Source of the DNA: Paulinella micropora
Taxonomy: Eukaryota; Cercozoa; Imbricatea; Euglyphida
Assembly (NCBI GenBank): GCA_009731375.1
Contig: BJOX01000160.1
Span: 473,999 to 519,763, forward strand
Direction: 5' to 3'
Length of the DNA: 45,765 nucleotides
Below the pieces are notes generated by a model. The model was not told the origin of the DNA. It worked only from the letters and a program-made list of their open reading frames with translations, and did not search any database. The position numbers were made by a program, and so were the translations under genes. This document shows positions 32,144 through 42,696 of this stretch, one piece after another (the stretch's first letter is position 1; every line of letters begins with the position of its first letter).

Positions 32144-32230
32144 GTTGTCGCATCGCTTCCAGTAAAATGCAGTGGGCCATTTTATGTGGGAGTCGTCTGG
32201 ATTCTGTGGATCGATCCAGTTTGGGCACTG

Positions 32231-34080
32231 TTAAAGGTAGGTGGTAAGGTTAGTGCTGTTTCGGCCTCCTAGTGACAATGTACCTTTCTTGACTGTTATT
32301 CCTCGCGTTAATCCCTGCAAATTGTGTTGGAGGATATTGTCGAAGAATTCTTCGTCACGCCCATTCATGTAGTAGATGGACAGGGAGCTATGGTTGAAAT
32401 AGTTCCGCGGGAGGTCGACAGTGCAAATGTAGCTGCGTTCGCGCACTAATACATTTTGGATGTCGTAGTAAGAGTCCGTCGCAGTGATCTTCAGCCGTAT
32501 GGGATCAATGCAAGGGAGTCGGTGGAAGTAGTGCTGGAGTGCGAAACAGCGTTCTCGTGTTGTAATTTGAACGAGTAGCGTTGGTGTAATGCGGTGCCGA
32601 ATCCCGGAGCCATAGTGTATTGGCCTGTAGACGGGGTTTCCATGCAACTCCACGGGAAAAGCAACTCACCTTCAGAAAGCGCGTCCATAATGGTGTTTCG
32701 GGGTGCTGTTCTCGGGGTGTTACCGACAATGAGTCCTAAGTACGATGACGCTTTGTATCCCCAAGGTCGCTCCGGATGATACACCATACCGGTGTGGAAA
32801 TAGTCCACGTTCCCGGTAGGCTCCACTTGGCGGCCAACGAGGGCTGTACACAGGAGTTGCGCAGTACTTCGTCCATGTGCCGGGCAAAAATGGAAGATGG
32901 TGGCCTTCAAAGGGGATTTCAAAAATCCATGCATCGTACTTGCGCCTTTCGGATGGTTGAGGATATTTTCCACGGTCTCCTTTGTTAGTACGTCCTGGAC
33001 CACTGTTTCTTCCTGAAGGAGGCGTTGGCGCAAGCGTTTAACTCTGACTAGGCAGAGGGCTTCCGTGTTGACGACGCCGTGTCTTGCAGTCGCGCCGTTG
33101 TAGATAAGACCCATTCCCAACGTGAAGTCGGAGAATGTCGAATGGTCCATCTCATGAGGTATGTTGCGAGGGGGCCAGTAGCGTTGCATGAGGAGCGTAG
33201 GTTTGTCACGACTGAGGCCGAACGTGGCATCACCAAATTCGATATCAGAGCCACCGCAAGGGGTGTTCCCATACATCTGGCGAGGGTCCGTACGTATGTA
33301 GATCTGAATCTCCCGGGTGCGTGGAGGCGCCGTAGTGGAAGACGAGCTCGATGTCGAGCTCGAGGACGAACTTGAAGTTGTGCTCGAGGTTGTGTTCGAA
33401 GTTGTGCTCGAAGTTGTGCTCGATGATGAACTTGCTGATGAGCTTGACGATGAGCTTACTGCCGAGCTTGACGACGCGCTCATAGACGAACTCGAGGATG
33501 AACTCGAGGCTTGGTTCGGTGCTGCAGTCCATGGCAGGAAAGTTCGCGCCAGAAGCGGGTGGGCGATAAAGTTGTAGTGGTCCCTATACGGGAAGACCAT
33601 CTGCTCCGCGCATCTCCAGTAGATGTCATTTTCCGGTGGCGGGATTTGGTAGGTCCCACGGGCGTTTTCTGCCGTGCGCAACAACGATCGTTCCACTTGA
33701 GGGTAGTCCCAAGCGCCGCTTACTGGGGTGATGTTGTCGGGCCATAGTCCTTGGCTAGTGATCATTTGTTCCGGGACCCAATAACCAAGGTGTGGACAAC
33801 TGGGGTATGTGCCCACAAAGCAAACGGATCCCATGGTCGGGAAGTAGTTCGCATATACTTCCTTGACGATCCATAAGTCCTGGTCCGAAGCAGAGGCCTT
33901 TTCCTCTTCTTTGCGTTCGGGGATAAAGCTTGGAGGTATCCATAAGTTTGGTACCGGTCGGACCTCCTTGTACGTCTGCTGTAGGCTCTGACCCGCGCGT
34001 AAAGTGGGGACTGGCGTCAGGACTTCAGCTCGTCGAAGTTGAAAGGGATCTCCGATTGCGTGACGGGCGTTTGGTGTCAT
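32231..34080 (-). CDS. unknown Ser-rich ORF, frameshifted near its 3' end
   Basis: The 529-residue frame (34080-32491) starts with a Pro-rich segment and an aromatic-rich domain (ANYFPTMGSVCFVGTYPSCP, CAEQMVFPYRDHYNFIAHPL). A Ser/Thr stretch of about 70 residues follows, then a second structured part (REIQIYIRTDPRQMYGNTPC, RGVVNTEALCLVRVKRLRQR-like text, ATIFHFCPAHGRSTAQLL, GYKASSYLGLIVGN). Near 32560 the sense appears to move to the frame of 32653-32231 (SYICTVDLPRNYFNHSSLSI), which stays in frame with the next ORF downstream across a TAA. The family is not recognised. The layout of a structured domain, Ser linker and structured domain is shared with its neighbours. Confidence 0.45.
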
Positions 34081-34119
34081 TGGCGGTGCTTCGAATCCCG
34101 CGAGTCTGCGGCTCGGGTA

Positions 34120-35142
34120 TTAGTGTAGAGGGCCGCGTCCGACATTGGGGGACACATTTGCAAGCCGGGACGGCCTACCACCAGTAGTGACGCTCCGTAG
34201 TCGGATTCTTATGCCGATGGGCCGAACACTTCCTATGGGGGATGGCTCGGCTGCCTCGGGTTCGGGATCCGGGACCGGAGCACGTGCTTCGGTCTGGAGC
34301 AGCAATCGAGGAACTGGTGATCCCTGACCCTGTTTGAGGTCACGAGCAAGGCCATCGCTTATTGGTCTTGCCGGCATACAATCTGCGGTCGCCACTCGTA
34401 GTGCTGATGACGACGATGATGACGAAGACTGAGCTTGAGGGAGCGCCAAAGAGGCGGCCGTAGATGGCGTAGTCAAAGTCGGAGCGGGCGGCACTAGCGA
34501 TGATGATGACGATGATGATGATGACGACGATGATGGTGATGCCCGATAGCTCAAAGAGCGTCTCGTATTCGAAGGCTTGCCTCGAAGTTGAGCGAGGTAT
34601 TGTCGTGCCAGTGCGTCTTCCCTTTTCCAAGCTGATAGACGCCAAGGGCTAACTCCAATCTGAGAGGCATTCGGCGTATTTTCCACTTGAGAGGGAGGCG
34701 TGTCTTTCCATCCCTGGGCCGATCCACTCGTGGAAGGCGTGGCTGTCGCAGCAGCTGGAGATGGAGACTCTTCTGGAGTTGAGGATGCCTCCAGTTTCTG
34801 TCGTTTGGAAAAAGGAGTACCCGGTCTCTTCGATTCCAAATTTCCGCTTCGGGCGCGATGAGTGATGTGTTGAATTTGCGAGGGCGTAGGATGGCTGGCT
34901 TGGCTCTCGCTGTCCTGTTCGCTCTCTTTTTCAAGCATTTCGACTGCCAGTTCAACTTCTTCTTCCTCTTCTTCTACAGAGTCTATGTCCTCGTAGCCTT
35001 CTTCATCTTCGTCCTCAGCTGCTTCTTCGTCTTGCTCCTCGACCTCCTCGCTGGCCTCTTCGTCTTCGTCTTCATCCTCTTCTTCATTGCGAACCGGCCA
35101 TCGAACGTTGCCGTCGCAAGGTCTTCTTTTACGTGAAGACAT
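34120..35142 (-). CDS. unknown acidic and Ser-rich ORF
   Basis: The 340-residue frame begins with a basic nuclear-localisation-like MSSRKRRP, then about 50 residues that are mostly Glu/Asp, a KRPGTPFSKRQKLEASSTPE segment, poly-Ser blocks and a C-terminal PIGSVRPIGIRIRLRSVTTG. It is in the same frame as the ORFs on both sides (35709-35263 and 34080-32491) and is separated from each by a single TAA. That suggests one long reading frame that has acquired stops, or exons. It is mostly disordered and no catalytic motif is visible. Confidence 0.4.
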   Translation of the reverse strand: MSSRKRRPCDGNVRWPVRNEEEDEDEDEEASEEVEEQDEEAAEDEDEEGYEDIDSVEEEEEEVELAVEMLEKESEQDSESQASHPTPSQIQHITHRARSGNLESKRPGTPFSKRQKLEASSTPEESPSPAAATATPSTSGSAQGWKDTPPSQVENTPNASQIGVSPWRLSAWKREDALARQYLAQLRGKPSNTRRSLSYRASPSSSSSSSSSSSSLVPPAPTLTTPSTAASLALPQAQSSSSSSSSALRVATADCMPARPISDGLARDLKQGQGSPVPRLLLQTEARAPVPDPEPEAAEPSPIGSVRPIGIRIRLRSVTTGGRPSRLANVSPNVGRGPLH

Positions 35143-35262
35143 GAACAGGTTGACTTGGCGGCCATAGAGGTGGGCGCTCGAAGTAGACAGAAGGTCGTGG
35201 GAGTTCAGAGAGCCTGCAGTTTGGGACGGCGGTCGATGATTTTTTTTTAATTTGGCTATCGG

Positions 35263-35750
35263 TTAGGATGTCTCTTTCGCCAACGTTGTAGGGCGAAAGT
35301 CGTAGCTAACCGTAGCAAGTTGTAAATCACCGACCTGAAGTGGCGTCTGGAAGAGATGGAACTCCGTCTCGTAGACGATTTGCTTGGAAGGCGGCTTCAG
35401 GGGCATGTAGTCCGTGGGCCGAATCGCTTGCGCGTCGTCAATGGAGAGGTTGAGCTGGGCCGAGACCTCGTTGGCGAGAAGCAGGTTCATACCTTCGGGA
35501 AGGTGGCTCGAGATATATATCGTGATGGCATGAAGCGGAGACGTCGGCGTGGCCGAGACGAAAAGTTCAATGCCTTCAGTAAGAGTAGCATCAACACCCA
35601 CAGATGAGCGTGCGTCGACGGTTGGGAGCGACACGATCTCAAGTTCTGGTGTATTACCCAGTCGAGGAGGGCTACGCCCTTGCAGTTGCAGGCCGAGTCT
35701 AGAACGCATGTAGTCTTACCGATGGTGTCCTCTTCCGGGGACGGGCGCAA
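35263..35750 (-). pseudogene. retropepsin-like segment after a Gag
   Basis: The frame from 35750 reads EEDTIGKTTCVLDSACNCKG and ALLDWVIHQNL. A shift then leads into the 35709-35263 frame: LEIVSLPTVDARSSVGVDAT, TSPLHAITIYISSHLPEGMN and LLLANEVSAQLNLSID. The pattern of an LDS-A strand, a following L-rich strand and a final LL...(W/F)L...L.ID block is that of a retroviral-type aspartic protease, with DSA where DSG or DTG is usual. It directly follows a Gag zinc-finger region. Assignment is by pattern only. Confidence 0.45.
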
Positions 35751-38520
35751 TCATTTGCGTACGTATATATTTCCGCAGACAACGGTCGGGGTTGTGGAAA
35801 TGCGGAGTAGACGTCGTGACTCCTGAGACGCCGCGCGCGTCGTCATGTGGAAAGCCCGTGGCTGCTTCCGCGTGGCGGCAGAGGATGGCTTCCAGTTGCA
35901 ATGTTTGCCTTCGTCCTGACAACGCTGTTGTCGCAGCTTGCATTGTGCACGCGAGTGCTTCGGGGTCTGATTCGGCTTGAGGAACTGGTTATGTTCCTTG
36001 CAGTAGGAGCATGGAATCCCCGTGAAGGGTGGACGCTTTGGCGAGGTCGGGGCGGACTTGGTGGCGGCCGTAACCATCGACGATTTCTTCGAAGGGATGG
36101 CAATCGCGTTCGCCTTGGTGAAGGGTGGGCGTGTTGCCGTCTTCTTCGTAGTCGGGGCTGGTTGTCCGTCTTAGTCCGCTTGTTGGGGCGTCCACGATCC
36201 GGTGATGCAGCCGGTTGAGCCATCGGCATGGCGTCAGCCTTGCGCTTTTGACGAGGAGGGCGTTTGTTCTCCTTGTTTTTCTGCTGCGTCCTACGCGGTT
36301 TCTTCTGACGAGTGTCGACCTTGACGGTTGAATCACGGGAGAAGGTGTAAGGCGTCGGACGAGGAGGGCGCTCCCGTAGTCGCTTGTATGTGGCGGCCGA
36401 CGAGGGCTTCGTAGTACTTTCCATCCAGGGCCAATATTCTTCCATGCAATCGAGATCAAGGGAGTTGGTCCAGGGCAGAAGGTCAGCGAGATCGCGGGGC
36501 CATGCGACACCAATTGCTTTAAATATCTCGGTGGCGTATAGGGTCCATCGCTCTCGTTCCATGGGCGTAAGCATCCGAGACACATCGCGGACTTGATTGA
36601 AGTTGGCTGTCTGGTAGCCAGCTGCATGGACCGTCTCGTAGCTTGTGATGCAACGATTTACATATCCTGCGAGGCTTTCCTTCTTGAAGCGTCGAAGTTT
36701 AAGGGCTTGCAGAGCTGGTCGCTTCGTGTCTCCCTTGTCCAGTCGTCCCTTGAACAGCTCCATGAAATATTCCATGAGCATGTACGGGATGATGCTCCAG
36801 ACGCGGGTGCGTTCGTCAGTGACACGAATGTACCGAGTATGCGTCCATGAGGGCCATTGCAGTCTTGTCTCCCCACTTGTTCACTGTGTCGATGATGCGG
36901 TTGCATGCCAACAGCATTGACAAGTTGGTCAACTGCAAGTTGAATGCAAGTCCGCGGGCTTGAGTAGCAACGTCAGGTCCTGGCGCGGTGGTCGGGCGGG
37001 TCATCACGAAGAGGGATCGAACTCGGGCCATCATATGTAGCGTGCGGGGTGGAACACCTGCAAAGGAGGACGATCGCAGGACTCTTGTTGTCGACGATGC
37101 TGACGAGGATTCATTCCCGGACGATGGCGTGGATGGTGTAGCCGTCCCCGGAGGGCCATCCTCCGTCGAAGGGGCCGGTGGCTCAGTCGCAATCGTCGTA
37201 CCGGACGATGGATCAGGTGACGAACCTGCAGGCGAGCTCGATGTTGAGCTCGATGCCGGGCTTGAAGATGAGCTTAATGGCGAGCTCGCGGGAGCCGGAG
37301 TCGCCACTGTTGCATTACCGGTTGTTGCAGTCACAGGGGCTCCACCTTGGTCCTCCACGGGAGGGTTCGTACTGCCAGCGAGCAAGGTCGGGTAAGCTTC
37401 TTCCGCAATGGAGATGAGAGGGCTTAGTGTAATTCTACTACCTTGCATCGATGTACCCAGCGTTATGCGAGGCATTGGGCGTGCCGGCGTCAATGTAGCG
37501 AGGGTTGGACCTGATGAATCAGTCGGGGTTGCTGTCAATGGAGCCAAAGTCGGTCTGGGTCCAAAAGAACCAATTATCGGTCGAAATGGTGACGTGAGGG
37601 CTGAGTCAGTCATGGACAGTGCTCGATTGACCAATGGGGCAGGTGGGCGAGATGCCACGATGGATGCCAGCGATGGATGCGGTACACGTTGTGGTAGGGG
37701 TGTCGCTCCACTTGCTAGACTTCCAGGGTGGGCAAACAGACCGGCAGAGGTGATAGGAAGCACCCTACCAATGGGGGCTATTGCTGTTGCACCTGCGGGC
37801 ATCGTAACTGGAGTAAAAGCCAGCGATGGGGTAGCTACGGGGGGCGATGTTGCAGCCGTTGATGGTGCTGTAGGCGCAGTGGGGCTCGTTGATGGGTGAG
37901 TCAGCGGTGCAAGTCCCGGAGGAATACTTGCCAGGGCTATTGCTGGCGTCGAACCAATCAGGGTCGATGGAGGCACGGTAACTGGGGTGCTCGCAGGGGC
38001 TGGAAGTACCAATCCATGAAGTGATCCAGGTGCTCCAGGCATCGACGTTGAAATAGGTAAATGATTAACATATACCTCGAGAGGGATGAGAGTACCCAGT
38101 TGATTCCAGAGAGCCTCCTGTTGAGCTGCAGAGCCTGTAGGTCCCAAATACTTCTGGAAGATGTCGTGGGCCGTCACGTTGGGATTGCACATCAGCGTGA
38201 GTGATGGTGTCGGTACCAATGGTAGATGAAGCAAATTTGTTTGTTTGTCCTTGATTGCCTTGAGTAGAACGTTCCTGTATTCACCAGAGTAGTTGGTGAA
38301 TAAATCCTCTTTGAACTGCGTTGATTGCGTCCACGAGAGGTCCGTAGTGAGAGGAGTAGACTTACCTTCCTCCACTTCCTTCAGAAACTTCTTTTCGGAG
38401 GGCAGAAGACCATGACGCCCAGTATGGTAAAAGGGTCCAAGCATTTCCTCTTGTGCTCGCGGATACGCGACAGGGGATCGTCGTGGCGTGAGTTGGCGAA
38501 CATTCCACGTCGCCAGGGGT
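35751..38520 (-). pseudogene. retrotransposon Gag-like protein (capsid plus CxxC zinc motif)
   Basis: The frame 38444-36816 (open leftwards from about 38520) has a structured start (LPSEKKFLKEVEEG, HLPLVPTPSLTLMCNPNVTA) and a Pro/Ala/Thr/Ser-rich centre of about 350 residues. A helical stretch ends in NKWGDKTAMALMDAY. A one-base shift near 36845 continues as RTRVWSIIPYMLMEYFMELF, ALQALKLRRFKKESLAGYVN and RCITSYETV. Together these resemble the retrotrans_gag capsid fold (W..L...L...F, then L..L.Q....V..Y...F). After a basic linker and another shift near 36180 comes IPCSYCKEHNQFLKPNQT with downstream H and C, a CxxC..H..C zinc motif. A TGA at 35751 separates it from the retropepsin-like segment. 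No RT follows. Confidence 0.55.
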
Positions 38521-39727
38521 AGGCCAGGTAGCGTTGGTACACTTGTAGAGCACGATGAGCAGCAAAGAGGATGATCTTGCTGGGTGATAAGGGGGTGACC
38601 CTAACACAAACAAAAACCAAACACATACTGTGTTGGTCGACTGCATAGAGTGTGGAAGAACAGAGATACGACACAAAAATGCAAAGACAGGTGAACGATC
38701 TGTCCCACGTATGTGGTTTTTGATGACCACCGATCTTCCACGTTCGTTGAGTAGTACCTTTCATGTGGGAGGTACTTTCAAATCGATCTGTCGACAGAGC
38801 ACACAAAACTCCTGCGTGCAGTTTCCACTTGAAAGGAAAATTTGAATTGTAAGTTTGGATACAACCCCAAGGGATAAATACACAACGAACTCTTATTAAA
38901 AGACTCTATGGCTGCAAACAGCCCTAACTCCCAAGAGTAGGTGAAATACAAGTAAATAGTTGAGAGGTCACTTCGTTTATTTACGTTGATTTCTACTGGT
39001 TTGCAGACTTGGTTTGCAAAGTACGATCTTGGGTGAACGTAGATTGTGAGTAGCTGTTAGGCGACACTTGAAGTTAAATGTGCAAAGTACTTGAAGGTGG
39101 CTTCAATTTAAGTTATTGGTGTTCAAGTGAGAGTCCTGAACTTTCATTTGGGAAAGTCTTTCTGAGCCTAATGATGGCTGTGCACGCAGTGCAAGGCAAA
39201 TATCATTTTTATGTTCTCTTGACTGTGTTCCCTAAAATTCACAGGTTTTGCGGTTTTCTGTACATCATGGGAAAAAGGCAGCAGAGGGGGGAAAATGGCA
39301 TTTGCTGTAAAAACTTTGATTGAATCGTTTGAAGTCATTCCTGGACGAAATAGAAAGCTAGTTAGTGAAGTCAAAACGTCGTGCAGAGGAGAATCCAACG
39401 GATCTGTCAAAACAGTAAAATGTCAACGGTAGTGGTTTTTGCAGGTAGTTAAAGTGCTCAGTCTAATAGTTCCAACAAAAAAAAGTAATTTCTTTTAATA
39501 AATACATATTACCGTTAACACTAGAAATTGAATTCAAATTTAAAAGTATTTTTCACGTGGGGAACAGATTCAGATGTCCCAGGCTCTTTACACTGCCAGT
39601 GACTGATATTAATAACAAAAGGCGTGTAGAAAAAGGACAAAAACTCAATGAGTAGATTTTGCCTCCGTTTTCATAGTAACTAATGATCACTGCATCATAG
39701 TATTAATAGAATTGCATATGAGAGTCA

Positions 39728-39801
39728 AGAACTTGAAAGCATTTATACTCAGGAAGCGCATCATCAGATATTCCCGCTACTAGTAATTGCTTTCAAGTTC
39801 T
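39728..39801. repeat. 14-bp perfect inverted repeat
   Basis: AGAACTTGAAAGCA at 39728-39741 is complementary to TGCTTTCAAGTTCT at 39788-39801, with a 46-nt loop. The function is unknown. Confidence 0.7.
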
Positions 39802-41065
39802 CTCGACACTTTTTTTCTCCTCTGAAAATTTCCGAAAACTTACCAAGGAAAATTTCCATACTCAGTTGAATTTATTAGCAACTCCAGATTGTTGCAATGA
39901 TACTATCATGGTATTTAATAACCCGCCGATAACTGTCCTAACGATATGAAGATTGAGGAATACCTTATGAAGTAACTCCGTAGCCTCCAGACCAATGATA
40001 ACAGACAGACCGGAACAGTAAGTATTGCCATTATATACTGGGTGGGCCGGCATACTACATAAAAAAGTTTGACCTGTCAAAGCTTCCATATAGGTCAAAG
40101 TTTCTATATATTTCAAATTTGTTATTATATATGTTAAATTTGTTATTGTTGTAAAAACTGATAAAATTAATGTTAACAGTAATAGATCACATTCCTGACT
40201 GCCTCGGCGGCCCGGGCCGCTGCCACAATCAGTGAGGGGCCGCCTTCAACTGCAGTCCGCTGGTCTTGGGCCGCGCATGACGATCATTTAACCAGCGTCA
40301 CGTGTACCACTTCAAAAGTATACATATTTTTGACTCCTTGAAAGTTGAGTCAGACTTCAAGTCCAAGTTTGTGTCTCTTTCAACTCAAGATGATCCACTC
40401 AGACTAATATTAACTTTCAACGTCATTCACTTTCCTCTTACGCTTCCCACCGTCATGCCTAAGCAGCCTTACGTAATACCTGTATTGCACCGAATCATGG
40501 GACTAAGTCAGTGAGCCCGATATCTGGTCAGTATTAGGCCAGCGCTTACTATGATACAACGGCAACAGTTACTGTCGACGTTGATTCTTAGTTAGAGGAT
40601 TGTTTGACTAAGCTTTTGAGAAATAAGAATTGTTGGTGCCTCGATTTTTGTAACGTTTGCCAGTTGTAGACATTTCTGCTCCCGTTTTCGGGCCCTCGAG
40701 GAGTTTGCATGGTTTTGCAGCTTGCTGGCGGTGGTTATTACAGAGAATACTGCTGAAGTTGTTTTGTAAAAGAGTTTTGTGAATTCGTTGAGAAATTGGG
40801 AATGGAAATCGAACTCTTTATTTCGGGTGTAGTCGCGTTATCAGGCAGGATTCAATAGATGTCTGAATCAGATTGTGTCACAATTCCTGGTGAGTGTTCT
40901 CACTCCGAGCTGGCACGATGCTCGAAGGCGCTGATTCCAACGAGTCTGCATCCTCCACCTGCCATGCCGTGCCGTTTCCAATCATGTTGCAGCAGCAGAC
41001 TATGACACAAACAACCTCGAGCTTTAATTCATGGTCCTCCACGTACGCCTAAATAGTTAACATTA

Positions 41066-41074
41066 ATATATATA

Positions 41075-41113
<39 letters not shown>
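41066..41113. repeat. (TA)n microsatellite
   Basis: An almost uninterrupted TA run, self-complementary. Confidence 0.97.
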
Positions 41114-41117
<4 letters not shown>

Positions 41118-41443
41118 CAAACTACAGTCACAACACCGCAACAGTGAAAAACAAAGCGGAAGGCCTGAAGCGGTAAGGTTGAAGGATAGCCGACGCGCAA
41201 AATGAAGGCATACAGGGCGATTAGGTACCGTTATGTCGTTCTCTACCACCCGAATCTCGTGCCCAAACCTACGCTGGAGCATGGAAGCCAACAGCTGCAA
41301 GAACTTCAAAGACCAGTTCTTCCTGGTAGGGACACCAGGCGCTTGACTCAGCTTAACCTAGGCGCGCAGCGGGGTGTACGGAGCAACTCGATCACCCCAG
41401 TACCAGCCGCCGGCTGAGCTTGGTGACGGAGTGGTGGCCCCTC

Positions 41444-42020
41444 CTACGTATCAGTCACTGAGTTGGCTGCAGATCGAAGGCGAAAGGAGGGGCGCAGCAA
41501 AAGACAGGAGTGAAGGTTGCTGAATGACGTGATTATGATGTTGTAGATGGCCCGCGCGCCAAAATCCACATCCTGAGCACATGCATGGATGGAATGGCAT
41601 GCTGCATGAACAGCTGGCCTAGGGACCACACTCTTGAGAATCTGCTCCCTGGTCCCTTTTTTGGCAAAAAGACGACCTGACAGAGAACGCATGCCATACC
41701 TTTGATACAACTGCAGCAAGAAACAAGCATATCAATCGTGGTGTTGCGCAAGGACGCGAGTGTCGTCCTAGTTGACCGTTCCACTCGATGCTGTAGGGCA
41801 GCTCGGCCGCCTCGATGCGAATAAAGTCCCTGCAAGTTAGTGTGTCCAGCAAGCCAACGGGGAAGCTTGGCGGATGGAGAGGATGATGGAAGCGACCTGA
41901 TAGTGTCCTGAAGCTCCTCCAAGTAACTCTCCACGATATTCAAGAGATCAAACTCAGACAGCCTGCGTCCACAGAGAAATCCAACCTTGACTTTATATGA
42001 ATTTAAAAAAAAGAAAAACA

Positions 42021-42061
<41 letters not shown>

Positions 42062-42648
42062 GAGAGAGAGAGAATAAAAGGGGTGAGGAAAGGAGGGATG
42101 GAGACAGAGAAGGGGGGGGAAAGGAGGGAAGAGTAATAAAGAGGGAGTGGTGTGTGTGAATGGGTGGAGGGCAAGTGTGTTGCGTGGAGGGCTAGTGTGT
42201 TGGGTGGAGGCGAGTTCAAGAAGCGCCGATCAGAAACCTAGACGGACAATCGAATTACTAAACAATACGTGTCTGCTGTCGGGAATGCATGGTACATATA
42301 CACATCGCACCACGTGAAAGGGGGACCGAAGAAAAGGCACGACTTGAATCCACTGGGTGATCTCTGCTTTCTGCAGCACGTCAAGTGGTACCTCTCCGGC
42401 TTGCCATCATTTTTACATATGCATTTTTCGCCCTATTTGATTTGCCTTTTGTTGCTTTGCGTGCCTTTCGTGGCTAGCGTAACGTCTACCCTCNNNNNNN
42501 NNNNNNNNNNNNNNNNNNNNNNNNNNNNNNNNNNNNNNNNNNNNNNNNNNNNNNNNNNNNNNNNNNNNNNNNNNNNNNNNNNNNNNNNNNNNNNNNNNNN
42601 NNNNNNNNNNNNNNNNNNNNNNNNNNNNNNNNNNNNNNNNNNNNNNNN

Positions 42649-42696
<48 letters not shown>

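Larger units (their letters stand above)
38521..41443. other. gene-free region, mostly AT-rich
   Basis: I find no exon series or transposon domain. The frame at 41309-41200 (-) (LKFLQLLASMLQRRFGHEIR) has protein-like composition but no recognisable partner. In minus-strand sense 38.5-39.5 kb is where an LTR or promoter of the Gag locus would be expected; none was identified. A 14-bp perfect inverted repeat lies at 39728-39801 and a (TA)n tract at 41066-41113. Confidence 0.4.

Noticed and set aside
32200-32300. A short intron removing the TAA near 32231 (GTACAT ... CACTAAC ... TTTAACAG)
   Set aside because: The branch-point and acceptor look attractive, but every donor I tried leaves the downstream sense in the wrong frame.
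36988-37899. Gly/Val/Ala-rich plus-strand ORFs
   Set aside because: They are shadows of the Pro/Thr/Ala-rich Gag-like ORF on the minus strand.
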